Shown: piece by piece, positions 43,518 through 52,745 of the stretch
Position numbering within the stretch: position 1 is the stretch's first letter
How the letters are laid out: each line of letters starts with the position of its first letter
From: Mesorhizobium sp.
Lineage (GTDB): Bacteria; Pseudomonadota; Alphaproteobacteria; Rhizobiales; Rhizobiaceae
Direction: 5' to 3'
DNA length: 64,000 bases
NCBI RefSeq assembly: GCF_023954305.1
Contig: NZ_JAMLIG010000001.1
Span: forward strand, 682,001-746,000
The notes under the pieces: model-generated
What the model was told of the DNA's origin: nothing
What the model saw: only the letters and a program-made list of their open reading frames with translations
The model's database searches: none
Translations under genes and position numbers: made by a program

Positions 43518-43962
43518 AAGATCTGTCTATCCTCCAATCTGCGGGGGCGAATCGCCCCCTTTGAGGTCCGCTTCGACTATTGTCGCGTCGTAAGCCGACG
43601 TTCTCCTGACGGCCCCAATCCTGCCGGGCGGCTTTACGCCCCAAGCCAGACGTTCGGCTCACCTTTCATTCATCCGAAAGCGGCACTGAATCCGAGGCCG
43701 TTGAACGACTGCGCCGTGCTCACAGTATCGCCATTGCAAACAGTGTTCCCCATTCCCGGAAACTGACAAGGCGGAATGCCGCTGCCGGACATCGAAAGAC
43801 AAACGGGTGCCTCGCATGGCCTGCCGCAACGACGCGGTGCGACTCTGGGCGGATCTTAGATTCGCGTCCCGGTGGGGTATAGGAGCGGTGCCGAACCGGA
43901 CCGCGGCCTTCCAGGAAAGGCAAACCATGGCAGCGAAGCCGCTCGCCCGGCGCTGTCATCTC
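43518..43962. other. Gene-free stretch before the ectoine cluster
   Basis: No coding frame is supported. It contains a hairpin with 7-bp arms GGGGGCG/CGCCCCC around a 3-base loop followed by TTT (43543-43562), which could terminate transcription from the left. The remainder (43600-43960) shows nothing recognisable. Confidence 0.5.
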
Positions 43963-45333
43963 TCAGCTGAGCACCTCCGCCACCGCCTCGGCGGTCTTGT
44001 GCACCACCTCGTCCGCTTCCGCTGCGGTGAGGCAGAGGGGCGGGGCGAAGCCGAGTATGTCGCCCTGCGGCATGGCGCGCGCGATAACGCCCCGCTTCAG
44101 CAGCGCGGCGGCGACCGCGGGGCCGACCTTGCGCGCCGGATCGAAGAAACGCCGCGTGTCACGGTCCTCGACGAACTCGACGGCACAGAGCATGCCTTCG
44201 CCGCGCACGTCGCCCACATGGGCGTGGCCGCCGACCGCCGACCGCATCTGCGCATTCAGGTGGGCGCCGGTCTCGCCGGCATTCTTCACCAGGTCGAGTT
44301 CGTCGATCAGCTTCAGATTGGCGACGCCGGCGGCGGCGCCGATCGGATGGGCCGAGTAGGTCCAGCCATGGCCGATCGGCCCGTTCTCGTCCGTGCCTCG
44401 CTCGAGCACCTGCCAGACCCTGTCGCCGACGATCGAGCCGGAGAGCGGCGCATAGGCGGAAGTGAGCCCCTTGGCGATGGTGATGATGTCGGGTGTCATG
44501 CCGTAGTGGTCGGAGCCCATCATGGAACCCAACCGGCCGAAGCCCGTCACCACCTCGTCGGCGATAAGCAGGATATCGTGCTTCGCCAGAACGGCCTGGA
44601 TCGCGGGCCAGTAGCCGGCCGGCGGCGGAACGATGCCGCCGGTGCCGAGCACAGGTTCGCCGATGAAGGCGGCGATCGTGTCAGCGCCTTCGCGCGCGAT
44701 CAGCTTCTCGAGTTCATCGACGCAATGTGCGACGAAGTCGGCCTCGCTCATCGACAGGTCGGGGCGGCGGAAGTAGTAGGGCGCCTCGGTGTGGACGATC
44801 CGGTCGAGCGGCAGGTCGAACTTGTCGTGGAACAGCTTGAGGCCGGTCAGCGAGCCGGTGACGAGGCCGGAGCCGTGGTAGCCGCGCCAGCGCGAGATAA
44901 TCTTCTTCTTGGCCGGGCGGCCGAGGATGTTGTTGTAGTACCAGGCGAGCTTGACGTTGGTCTCGTTGGCGTCGGAGCCGCCGAGGCCGAAATAGACCTT
45001 GGACATGCCCTTCGGCGCGCGCTCCAGCACCATCCTGGCCAGCGTGATCGATGCCTCGGTGCCGTGGCCGACATAGGCGTGGTAGTAGGCGAGCTCCTTC
45101 GCCTGCGCCGCGATCGCCTCGGCGATCTCCGGGCGGCCGTAGCCGACGTTGACGCAGTAGAGCCCGGCGAAGGCGTCGAGCAGCCGGTTGCCGTCCCGAT
45201 CCTCGATGAAGACCCCCTTGCCGCCAGTGACGATGCGGTTGGGCGCCTCGCCGCGGGCGAACTGTGCGAGATGGGTCGAGGGGTGGAAGAAGTTCTCCCG
45301 ATCCCACTTGTCGAGAACGTCGTTGGTCAGCAT
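43963..45333 (-). CDS. doeD: Class III aminotransferase, diaminobutyrate transaminase of ectoine degradation (DoeD)
   Basis: A 456-residue PLP enzyme. Fold type I class III signatures: LLIADEVVTGFGRLGSMMGS (cofactor Asp) and PDIITIAKGLTSAYAPLSG (Schiff-base Lys), with ISRWRGYHGSGLVTG upstream. Family relatives are annotated as omega-amino acid:pyruvate or aspartate aminotransferases. In this cluster it would convert L-2,4-diaminobutyrate to aspartate semialdehyde. The ATG at 45333 has GGAG 7 bp upstream. Last gene of the leftward operon. DoeD is assigned mostly by context. Confidence 0.85.
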   Translation of the reverse strand: MLTNDVLDKWDRENFFHPSTHLAQFARGEAPNRIVTGGKGVFIEDRDGNRLLDAFAGLYCVNVGYGRPEIAEAIAAQAKELAYYHAYVGHGTEASITLARMVLERAPKGMSKVYFGLGGSDANETNVKLAWYYNNILGRPAKKKIISRWRGYHGSGLVTGSLTGLKLFHDKFDLPLDRIVHTEAPYYFRRPDLSMSEADFVAHCVDELEKLIAREGADTIAAFIGEPVLGTGGIVPPPAGYWPAIQAVLAKHDILLIADEVVTGFGRLGSMMGSDHYGMTPDIITIAKGLTSAYAPLSGSIVGDRVWQVLERGTDENGPIGHGWTYSAHPIGAAAGVANLKLIDELDLVKNAGETGAHLNAQMRSAVGGHAHVGDVRGEGMLCAVEFVEDRDTRRFFDPARKVGPAVAAALLKRGVIARAMPQGDILGFAPPLCLTAAEADEVVHKTAEAVAEVLS

Positions 45334-45358
45334 CCTGCTTCTCCGTGTGGTCCTGTCG

Positions 45359-46843
45359 TCACGCGATGTCGCGGCAGACATATTTGAGGTCTGTGTAAGC
45401 TTCCATGCCATGGCGCGAGCCCTCGCGGCCGAGGCCCGCCTGCTTGACGCCGCCGAAGGGAATGGGCGCGCCGGTGATCTTGGTGCGGTTGACCGCCACC
45501 ATGCCGAACTCCAGCGCCGCGCTCATGCGGGCGATGCGGGCATTGTCCGAGGTGTGCAGGTAGGCGACGAGACCTGTCTCGGTCGCGTTCGCCTTCTCCA
45601 GGACCTCCTCCTCGCGGTTGAAGAGCTGGAAGGCGGCGACCGGTCCGAACGTCTCCTGGCGGAAGACGGCGGCATCGTCCGGCACGTCGGCGAGCACCGT
45701 CGGCTGGAAGAACAGCGTCCCCGCGGCATGCACGTCGCCGCCGCAGACCAGGCGCGCGCCGCGCGCCACGGCGTCGGCGACATGCGCCTTCTGCTTGGCG
45801 ACGGCGCCTGCGTTCATCAGGGGGCCGATCTCGGGGTCGGAAAGGCCGGGTCCCACGCGCAGCCGCTTCACCTTCGCAGCGAAGGCCGCGACGAATCGGT
45901 CGTAGATCGGGCGTTCGATGTAGAAGCGGTTGGCGGCGAGGCAGTCCTGCCCGGACGTGGCGAATTTCGCCGAGATTGCCCGTTCGACCGCACGGTCGAA
46001 ATCGCAATCAGCGAAGGCGATGAAAGGGGCGTGACCGCCCAGCTCCATGATCAGCCGCTTGATGGTCGGCGCCGACTGCGCGTAGAGCAGCCGCCCGATT
46101 TCGGTGGAGCCGGTGAAAGAAAGGGCGCGGACGAGAGGCGAGGCCGTGAAGGCGCCTACGATCTCGGGCGCATGGCCGGTCACGACGTTGCACACGCCGG
46201 CGGGGAAGCCGGCCCGCTCGGCGAGCTCGGCGAGCGCCAGCGCAGAATAGGGAGTCTCCGAGGAGGGATGCGCAACGACCGTGCACCCCGCGGCCAGCGC
46301 GGCGGCGGCCTTGCGCGTGAGCATGGCGGAGGGGAAGTTCCACGGCGTCACCAGGGCGGCGACGCCGACGGGCTGGCGCGTCACGCGCATCTCGGCATCA
46401 TGGAGATGCGAGGTGACGCTCTCGACGTTCAGCCGCTTAGCCTCCTCGGCGTAGAACTCGACGAACGAGGCTGCGTAGTCTATCTCGCCCAGCGCTTCCG
46501 AGAGAGGCTTCCCCTGTTCCTCGACCATCAGACGGGCGAGATCGTCGCGCGATGCGACGATTAGCTCGAACCAGCGGCGCAGGAGGACTGCGCGGCGCGG
46601 CGCAGCGAGGTCCGCCCAGGGGCGGAACGCACGGTGCGCGGCCTCAACTGCCCTAGTCGCGTCCACCTCGGTCAGGGCCGGCACCGAGCCGACGCGTGAG
46701 GCGTCGGCGGGATTGGAGACGTCGATCGTCCGCGACGACGAGCCGGCCGTCCAGGCGCCGCCGACATAGGCGAACTCGCGGAACAGCCGCGGGTCGGCGA
46801 GCGACGAGAGGCGGGTCTTCTGCAGAAAGGCGAGCGAGGTCAT
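45359..46843 (-). CDS. doeC: Aldehyde dehydrogenase, aspartate-semialdehyde dehydrogenase of ectoine degradation (DoeC)
   Basis: A 494-residue ALDH of the succinate-semialdehyde dehydrogenase type: VTPWNFPSAMLTRKAAAALA, general base in MELGGHAPFIAFADCDFDRA and catalytic Cys in ATSGQDCLAANRFYIE. Next to the class III aminotransferase it would oxidise aspartate semialdehyde to aspartate (DoeC role). GGAGG lies about 10 bp before the ATG at 46843; an open frame upstream is not coding-like. Confidence 0.85.
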   Translation of the reverse strand: MTSLAFLQKTRLSSLADPRLFREFAYVGGAWTAGSSSRTIDVSNPADASRVGSVPALTEVDATRAVEAAHRAFRPWADLAAPRRAVLLRRWFELIVASRDDLARLMVEEQGKPLSEALGEIDYAASFVEFYAEEAKRLNVESVTSHLHDAEMRVTRQPVGVAALVTPWNFPSAMLTRKAAAALAAGCTVVAHPSSETPYSALALAELAERAGFPAGVCNVVTGHAPEIVGAFTASPLVRALSFTGSTEIGRLLYAQSAPTIKRLIMELGGHAPFIAFADCDFDRAVERAISAKFATSGQDCLAANRFYIERPIYDRFVAAFAAKVKRLRVGPGLSDPEIGPLMNAGAVAKQKAHVADAVARGARLVCGGDVHAAGTLFFQPTVLADVPDDAAVFRQETFGPVAAFQLFNREEEVLEKANATETGLVAYLHTSDNARIARMSAALEFGMVAVNRTKITGAPIPFGGVKQAGLGREGSRHGMEAYTDLKYVCRDIA

Positions 46844-46956
46844 AGCGAAACGTCCTCCGGATGGTCGAGGACCATTGTGCCTCGCCCGGACGCGGCAATT
46901 GTTCGCGAAACCGGGGGAGCGGCCGAAGCTTCTTCTGAATGCCGCGAGCGAAGCCG

Positions 46957-47445
46957 TCATTCCTTCGCCGGCAGGGCGAGCAGCCGCTCCAGGGGCAGCG
47001 GGCCCTGCTTCACCGGTTTGGTAACGACATAGGTGAAGTAGCGCGAAAGGCCGGCCTTCGCCTCCAGCAGGTGGTCGACGAGGCGCTGGTAGCTGTCGAT
47101 ATCGCGGGTGACGATCTGGAGAATATAATCGAAACCGCCTCCTACCGCCCAGCAGGCCACGACCTCGTCCAGTGGCGCGAGAACGCGCTCGAAGACCTGG
47201 AAATCCTGGGCGCGGTGGCTTTCGAGCTCCGCCGCCAGGAAGACGACCAGGTGCGGCCCGAGCTTCTTCAGCGCCACCGCGGCGTGGTAGCCGGTGATCA
47301 GGCCGGCTTCCTCCAGCCGCCTCATTCGCTCCCAAGCCGGGGCGGCGGAGAGGTTCACGCGCTTGGCAAGCTCCGCCTTGGAGATGCGTCCCTCGCGGGC
47401 GAGGATCGACAGGATCTTCACATCGCGGTCGTCGAGCTTCAGCAT
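46957..47445 (-). CDS. Lrp/AsnC-family regulator (DoeX-like)
   Basis: A 162-residue regulator with an N-terminal helix-turn-helix (LDDRDVKILSILAREGRISK, then ELAKRVNLSAAPAWERMRRL) and a C-terminal RAM ligand domain. Ectoine catabolic clusters often include such a protein (DoeX in Halomonas), which senses diaminobutyrate derivatives. It lies 16 bp after eutC in the leftward operon. Confidence 0.9.
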   Translation of the reverse strand: MLKLDDRDVKILSILAREGRISKAELAKRVNLSAAPAWERMRRLEEAGLITGYHAAVALKKLGPHLVVFLAAELESHRAQDFQVFERVLAPLDEVVACWAVGGGFDYILQIVTRDIDSYQRLVDHLLEAKAGLSRYFTYVVTKPVKQGPLPLERLLALPAKE

Positions 47446-47461
47446 GCGGTCAGGACCCGTC

Positions 47462-48454
47462 CTAGGTCGAAATCACCGACCCGACGCCGGCCCGGCGCGC
47501 GGCCTCGACGGCGAAGGTGGCGATCGCGGTGTCCTGCGCGCCCGTGCCGGTCAGGTCGCAGAAGGTGACCTGGTCGTCGGAGACGCGGCCCCGGTGCGCG
47601 CCGGTGAGGATCTGGCCGAGCTCGGGAGGCGTGCCGCGCGTCCAGACGCCAGCCGCGACGGCGCTGCGCAGTTCGCCGAGCGCCTCGCACTGGCTGACCC
47701 GGTCGCAGACATAGAGATCCGCCGCGGCAAGCGCTGCGGCCTCGATCTCGTTCTTACCGGCCTGGTCTGACCCCATGGCGGTGACGTGGAGGCCTGGATG
47801 AAGCCAGCCCGCCCTCAGCACCGGATGCTCCGCGGGCGTGGTCGTGACGACGAGCTGGCTCTGCGCGACGAGGCGCGCGGGGTCGGGCTCGATGCGCGCG
47901 GGAATGCCGAGCATCCGGGCGATGTCGGCCGCGCAGGCCTCGGCCTTGCCGCGGTCGCGGCCCCAGACCAGCGCTTCGCGGAACGGCCGCACGAGATGCG
48001 CCGCCTGGATTTGCAGCCGCGCCTGCACGCCGGTGCCCATAACTCCCGCGGTCTCTACATGCGTGGGGGCAAGATGCCTCGCCGCCACCGCGCCCGCCGC
48101 GGCCGTGCGTACGTCGGTCAGGTAGCCGTTGTCGAGCAGCAGCGCCTCGACCAGCCCTGTCTTCGCCGAGAACAGGATCATCAGGCCGTTGAGGCTCGGC
48201 AAGCCGATCGTCGGATTGTCGAAGAAGCCGGGACTCACCTTGATGGCGAAGCCGTCGAAGCCGGGAATCCACGCGGTCTTGACGTCGACCTCGCCATTGG
48301 CCTCGGGGATCGCCATGGACAGGATCGGCGGCATCACCACCCCGCCGGAAGCAAGCGCGGCGAACGCCCGCTCGACAACGTCGACCGCGGCAAGGTCAAG
48401 CGCCACCAGCCCGCGCAGATTAGCCTCGGTCAGGATCGCGACGTCATGCGCCAT
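47462..48454 (-). CDS. eutC: Ornithine cyclodeaminase-family protein EutC
   Basis: A 330-residue protein of the ornithine cyclodeaminase/mu-crystallin family with an NAD(P) Rossmann motif (AGVMGTGVQARLQIQAAHLV) and substrate-side LTDVRTAAAGAVAARHLAP. In ectoine clusters this member is EutC, implicated with EutA and EutB in converting 5-hydroxyectoine to ectoine. It overlaps eutB by 11 bp. Confidence 0.85.
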   Translation of the reverse strand: MAHDVAILTEANLRGLVALDLAAVDVVERAFAALASGGVVMPPILSMAIPEANGEVDVKTAWIPGFDGFAIKVSPGFFDNPTIGLPSLNGLMILFSAKTGLVEALLLDNGYLTDVRTAAAGAVAARHLAPTHVETAGVMGTGVQARLQIQAAHLVRPFREALVWGRDRGKAEACAADIARMLGIPARIEPDPARLVAQSQLVVTTTPAEHPVLRAGWLHPGLHVTAMGSDQAGKNEIEAAALAAADLYVCDRVSQCEALGELRSAVAAGVWTRGTPPELGQILTGAHRGRVSDDQVTFCDLTGTGAQDTAIATFAVEAARRAGVGSVIST

Positions 48455-49451
48455 AGGCTCTGCCCTCTATTTCGATGTCGCCGAGGCTGACCGCGCCTCC
48501 GTTCACGATCGTGGTGAAGTTCGTCATGTCGACATTGCGCCCGGTCAGGACGGTGGCGACCGGACCGCCGAAGGCCGGCAACCGGCCCGACTTGATCGCC
48601 GCAATGCCGACGACACTGGCGCCCTCGGCCACCATCCGGTCTTCGAAGTAGAGCGTCTGCATCGCGTCGTAGATCTCGTCCTCCGTGACCAGCACGCAAT
48701 CGTCGAGGAGGTCGCGGCAGAGCGGGAAGGAGAGCCGGTTGCCCATGCCGATGCCGCCGCCGAGCGAGTCGGCGAGGCTCGGCACCTCCTCGACCTCGAC
48801 GGGCCGGCCGGCGCGGATCGACTGATGCATCGCGGCACCTCGGTCCATGGTGACGCCGATGACCCTGATCGAGGGCTTGATCGCCCTCGCGGCCAAGGCG
48901 ACGCCGGAGGCGAGCCCGCCGCCCGACAGCGGGACGAGGATCGCGGCGAGGTCCGGCCGGTCCTCCAGCAACTCGAGGCCGATCGTACCCTGGCCGGCGA
49001 TAACCAGCGGATCGTCGAAAGGCGAAATCTCGACCAGCCCGTTTTCGCGCGCCAACCTCCCGCTCTCCGCCAAAGCATCGTCCTGACTGCGTCCGACGAT
49101 GCGCACCTCGGCGCCGAGTGTCCGGATGGCGTCGACCTTCGTCTTCGGCACGAGCGAGGACATGCACACCACAGACCGCAATCCCCGCGCCCGCGCCGCA
49201 AAGGCGACCGCGCGGCCGTGATTGCCGGTCGAGCAGCAGACCACCCCCGTGACGCCTCCGCTGATCCCCGCGACGGCGTTGACCGCTCCGCGCAACTTGA
49301 AGGCACCCACTGGCTGCGTCGTCTCCAGCTTCAGCAGGAAGTCCTGCCCGACACGCGCGCTCATGAAAGGCGACGGAACCAGCGGCGTGCGCACGACGAC
49401 GCCGGTGATCGCCCGGCGCGCGGCCAAGACGTCTGCGAACGAAAGGCTCAA
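48444..49451 (-). CDS. eutB: Threonine dehydratase-like PLP enzyme EutB
   Basis: A 335-residue fold type II PLP enzyme. The cofactor lysine is in TQPVGAFKLRGAVNAVAG, the phosphate-binding glycines in VPLSGGGLASGVAL and the asparagine loop in CSTGNHGRAVAFAARARG. Close to threonine/serine dehydratases but in an ectoine cluster, hence EutB (hydroxyectoine utilisation dehydratase). Overlaps ehuA by 4 bp. Confidence 0.87.
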   Translation of the reverse strand: MSLSFADVLAARRAITGVVVRTPLVPSPFMSARVGQDFLLKLETTQPVGAFKLRGAVNAVAGISGGVTGVVCCSTGNHGRAVAFAARARGLRSVVCMSSLVPKTKVDAIRTLGAEVRIVGRSQDDALAESGRLARENGLVEISPFDDPLVIAGQGTIGLELLEDRPDLAAILVPLSGGGLASGVALAARAIKPSIRVIGVTMDRGAAMHQSIRAGRPVEVEEVPSLADSLGGGIGMGNRLSFPLCRDLLDDCVLVTEDEIYDAMQTLYFEDRMVAEGASVVGIAAIKSGRLPAFGGPVATVLTGRNVDMTNFTTIVNGGAVSLGDIEIEGRAYGA

Positions 49452-50269
49452 ACCGCCTCCTTCACCGCGCTCAGGAACTGCTGGGTACGCTCGCGCTTGG
49501 GGTTGGCGAACAGCTCTTCGGGCGACCCCTGCTCTTCGATGCGGCCGCCGTAGAAGAAGCAGACGCGGTCGGAGATGTCCTTGGCGAAGCCCATCTGGTG
49601 CGTGACCATCAGCATGGTCAGGTGGTGCTCGGCGACGAGCTTGCGGATCACGTTGGTGACTTCGCCGATGACTTCGGGATCAAGCGCCGAGGTGACCTCG
49701 TCGAACAGCATCACCTTGGGTCGCATCGCCATGGCACGTGCGATGGCGACGCGCTGCTGCTGGCCCCCCGACAGCCGGGACGGGTGCTGGTCACGCTTCT
49801 CGGCCATGCCGACCATATTGAGGAGCTCTTCGGACCGTTCCCGCGCCTCCTTCTTCGACAGGCCGAGCACGTGGACCGGGCCTTCCATGCAGTTTTCCAG
49901 CGCCGTCATGTGCGGGAACAGGTTGAACTGCTGGAAGCACATGCCGATCTTGCCCCTGATCCGGCGCATGTGGCGGCTGTCGGCGGGAACCAGGCGGTCG
50001 CCGCGGGGCATGTGCGTCAGCGGCTCGCCGTCGACATAGATGACGCCGCCATTGATGGTCTCCAGCGTCATCAGCATCCTCAGCACCGTGGTCTTACCAG
50101 AGCCGGACGGCCCGATGACCGAGACCATCTCGCCCTCGTCGATATCGAGATCGAGCGAGTCGAGTACCACGAGCGCACCGTAGCTCTTGGTAACCTTTCG
50201 GAAGCTCACCATCGGCACCTTGTCGCCCTCGAGCCTCAGGGGAAAACCGGAGAGATCCTGCGCGTCCAT
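49448..50269 (-). CDS. ehuA: Ectoine ABC importer ATP-binding protein EhuA
   Basis: A 273-residue polar amino acid-type ABC ATPase: Walker A VIGPSGSGKTTVLRMLMTLE, Q-loop MCFQQFNLFPHMTALEN, signature LSGGQQQRVAIARAMAM, Walker B VMLFDEVTSALDPE. The ATG shares a base with the ehuD stop (TGATG). It energises ectoine/hydroxyectoine uptake with EhuBCD. Confidence 0.92.
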   Translation of the reverse strand: MDAQDLSGFPLRLEGDKVPMVSFRKVTKSYGALVVLDSLDLDIDEGEMVSVIGPSGSGKTTVLRMLMTLETINGGVIYVDGEPLTHMPRGDRLVPADSRHMRRIRGKIGMCFQQFNLFPHMTALENCMEGPVHVLGLSKKEARERSEELLNMVGMAEKRDQHPSRLSGGQQQRVAIARAMAMRPKVMLFDEVTSALDPEVIGEVTNVIRKLVAEHHLTMLMVTHQMGFAKDISDRVCFFYGGRIEEQGSPEELFANPKRERTQQFLSAVKEAV

Positions 50270-50937
50270 CAGACCATCCCGAGCTTGCGACGCACCCATG
50301 CCTCGAAGAGGCGGATGCCGGCGGCGGTGGGCAATGACAAGGCCAGGAAGATGATCCCGACCAGCGTATAGGGTTCGAGGAAACGATAGGTTTCCGAGCC
50401 GATCGCGTTGGCGGTGTGCATCAGTTCGGCGACGCCGATGACCGACAGCATCGGCGTATCCTTGAAGATGCCGACGAGGTAGTTGCCCATGCCCGCGAGC
50501 GACGGCGGCAGAGCCTGCGGCAGGATCACGCGGAAATAGGTGCGCGACGTCGAAAGGTTGAGCGAGGTGGCGGCCTCCCACTGGCCTTTCGGCACGCTGT
50601 CCAGCCCGCCCCGATAGACCTCGGACAGGTAGGCGGCGTAGTGCAGGCCGATGGCGATCATGCCGGCCGTCCAGGGCGACAGCCGCAGGCCGAACTGCGG
50701 CCCGACATAGAAGACGAAGAAGATCTGCAGCACGAGCGGCGTCGAGCGGATGAACTCGATCACTTCGCGCACGACCAGCGTCAGGGCCTGCGACGGAGTT
50801 CGCTGTGCCAACGCCAGCACGAGGCCCAGAACGACGGCGATGGCATAGCCCAGTCCCGCTGCGAGCAGCGTATTGCCCGTCGCCAAGATCAGGCGCGGCA
50901 GGATGTCCCAGGTGAAGTCCCAACGCCAGTCGAACAT
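50269..50937 (-). CDS. ehuD: Ectoine ABC importer permease EhuD
   Basis: A 222-residue HisM-type permease with about five helices and the coupling motif GQWEAATSLNLSTSRTYFRV followed by ILPQALPPSLAGMGNYLVG. RSTPLVLQIFFVFYV is the family stretch in the preceding helix. Paired with EhuC, whose gene ends 3 bp upstream. Confidence 0.92.
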   Translation of the reverse strand: MFDWRWDFTWDILPRLILATGNTLLAAGLGYAIAVVLGLVLALAQRTPSQALTLVVREVIEFIRSTPLVLQIFFVFYVGPQFGLRLSPWTAGMIAIGLHYAAYLSEVYRGGLDSVPKGQWEAATSLNLSTSRTYFRVILPQALPPSLAGMGNYLVGIFKDTPMLSVIGVAELMHTANAIGSETYRFLEPYTLVGIIFLALSLPTAAGIRLFEAWVRRKLGMV

Positions 50938-50940
50938 CGC

Positions 50941-51606
50941 TCAGGCCCTCCCCAGCTTGCGCTGCATGGCGCGCTCGAGCCAGCGCATGAAGGGGGTGAT
51001 CATGAAGCGGGCGAGAATGTAGTAGATGACGAGCGCCGTCCCGAACGCCTCGGCCGACAGGAACGTCGTGCCGTTGATCTGCTTGACCTGGAACATCAGG
51101 TCGGCGACGGCGATCAGCGCGACGAGCGCCGTGCCCTTGAGGAGCTCGATCAGGAGGTTGCCCCAGCCGGGCAGCATGATCAGCACGGCCTGCGGCAGGA
51201 TTACCCGAACCATCCGTTTCGCGGGCGTCATGTTGAGCGCCAGTGCGGCTTCCCACTGGCCCTTCGGTACCGACAGGATCGCCCCTCGCACCAGTTCGGC
51301 GCCGTAGGCGCCGAGGTTCATGCCGACGGCGACGAAGCCGGCGGTGAACTTTTCAAGCGTGATGCCGAAGAGCGGCAGGACGAAGAAGATCCAGTAGAGC
51401 TGGACGAGCAGCGACGTGCCGCGAAAGATTTCGATATAGACGGTGGCGATACCGCGCAGGAATACGTTGGGCGAAAGCCGCATCAGGCCGGCGGCCAGCG
51501 CGATGGCGACGGCCAGTGCAGAAGCCAACACGGTCAGCAGCACCGTCACCAGCGTGCCGGAGAGGATGCGGTCGCCGTACTGGCCGAGAAATTCGAGATA
51601 GGACAT
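50941..51606 (-). CDS. ehuC: Ectoine ABC importer permease EhuC
   Basis: A 221-residue HisM-type permease (IEIFRGTSLLVQLYWIFFVL; coupling loop GQWEAALALNMTPAKRMVRV). The ATG at 51606 starts the conserved part; a long open frame before it, rich in Arg and Pro, is not part of the protein. It forms the membrane channel with EhuD. Confidence 0.92.
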   Translation of the reverse strand: MSYLEFLGQYGDRILSGTLVTVLLTVLASALAVAIALAAGLMRLSPNVFLRGIATVYIEIFRGTSLLVQLYWIFFVLPLFGITLEKFTAGFVAVGMNLGAYGAELVRGAILSVPKGQWEAALALNMTPAKRMVRVILPQAVLIMLPGWGNLLIELLKGTALVALIAVADLMFQVKQINGTTFLSAEAFGTALVIYYILARFMITPFMRWLERAMQRKLGRA

Positions 51607-51712
51607 GCTGCTCGGACCTTCCCGTCGGAGCCGCTCAGGCGGCAGTTGGGCGCCGCAGCGACGGCGCCCAGGAAGAGCGGCGGACCGGAGAACCGGTTCG
51701 CGCAGCGTCACA

Positions 51713-52567
51713 TCAGCGGTTGGCGCAGACCCACTCGGTGGTCTTGTCGCCCGGCAGCGAGCCTTTGCCATAGCCGTATTCGGCGACGGCGGCCAGCATC
51801 TCGTCGGAGCCGATATATTCCTTCATCGCCGCGTTGAACTTGTCGAGGAAGGTCTTGTCCGCCTTGCGGAAGCCGATCCCGGCCCAGTTGAACGACTCCT
51901 CGGGCATCGCGTTCGGGTCGGTCGCTTCAACCGCGCCGCCGGATGCGTCGGCGAGCTGCTTCATGGTGAAGTAGGTGCCGGCGCCGGCGTCGGCGCGGCC
52001 GGCCTTGACGGCGGCCAGTATCTCGGTCGGCCCGGGAACCTGCATGATACTGGCCTCCGGCACGCCAGCCGCCTTCGCGGCCTCGATGTTCGAGTATCCC
52101 GCGCCCGTCACCATGACGGCATTGCTGTCGACGAGGCTCTTGTAGTCGCCGATCTTTTTCGGATTGCCGGGCGCGACGATGAAGCCGTCACCGACGGTCG
52201 CCATCGGCTCGGAGAAGGCGATGTTCTCGCAGCGGCTGGCAAGAATGTTCATGCCGCCAGTGACAATGTCGAAGCGGTTGGCGTTGAGCCCCGGAATGAG
52301 ACCGCCCCACTCGGTCTGGACCGGTTCGATCTTCTCGTAGCCCATCTTCTTCAGGACCGCGATCGTGAAGACGTTGACGAAGCCCTTGGGGCTGCCGTCG
52401 TCGCCCGGATAGGCGAAGGGGATCTCGTTGGCGAAGCCGATGCGGATGGCTTCGCCCTTGTCGGCCTTCTCGAGCAGCGACTGGGCACCCGAGGAGCCCG
52501 CCGCCGAGGCAAGCGTTAGGGCAGCCAGACCGAGGGCGGCAACACCCTTCAGAAGGAAGGATTTCAT
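51713..52567 (-). CDS. ehuB: Ectoine/hydroxyectoine-binding protein EhuB
   Basis: A 284-residue periplasmic binding protein with a signal peptide (LLKGVAALGLAALTLASAAG, cleavage near Ser-Gly-Ala) and mature sequence IRIGFANEIPFAYPGDDGSP, then GLIPGLNANRFDIVTGGMNI with the RCENIAFSEPMATVGDGFIV segment, as in EhuB. GGAGA lies 7 bp before the ATG at 52567. First gene of the leftward operon. Confidence 0.92.
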   Translation of the reverse strand: MKSFLLKGVAALGLAALTLASAAGSSGAQSLLEKADKGEAIRIGFANEIPFAYPGDDGSPKGFVNVFTIAVLKKMGYEKIEPVQTEWGGLIPGLNANRFDIVTGGMNILASRCENIAFSEPMATVGDGFIVAPGNPKKIGDYKSLVDSNAVMVTGAGYSNIEAAKAAGVPEASIMQVPGPTEILAAVKAGRADAGAGTYFTMKQLADASGGAVEATDPNAMPEESFNWAGIGFRKADKTFLDKFNAAMKEYIGSDEMLAAVAEYGYGKGSLPGDKTTEWVCANR

Positions 52568-52604
52568 AGGGTTTCTCCTGTGTTCCACGGTTGTCATTTT
52601 TCTT

Positions 52605-52620
52605 ATGTTGTGCACAACAT
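52605..52620. promoter_or_regulatory. Perfect palindrome ATGTTGTGCACAACAT, putative GntR operator
   Basis: A 16-bp perfect palindrome upstream of ehuB. On the minus strand TTGACC (52642-52637) is 17 bp from a TGTTGT inside the palindrome, so binding would occlude the ehuB promoter. TTGTNNACAA-like centres are usual for FadR/FCD-type GntR proteins, and one is encoded in this cluster. Confidence 0.65.
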
Positions 52621-52702
52621 CATGGTGGACTTGTTTGGTCAACGGCAAATTTGCTGAAAATGCCTGATTTTTCGCTTGTGGGCGGCGCCGCACTGGCCAT
52701 AG

Positions 52703-52712
52703 ATGTGCACAT
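52703..52712. promoter_or_regulatory. Palindrome ATGTGCACAT, second putative GntR operator
   Basis: A 10-bp palindrome 33 bp before doeA that shares TGTGCACA with the larger site 98 bp away. One site thus lies near each start of the divergent ectoine operons. Confidence 0.55.
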
Positions 52713-52745
52713 ATATCGAGCGGACCTGCGCTCGAGGAGGACTCC

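Noticed and set aside
43543..43562. GGGGGCG-AAT-CGCCCCC-TTT as a confident terminator
   Set aside because: The stem is strong, but the T-run is only three bases and no intact gene ends just before it; noted only within the gene-free stretch.
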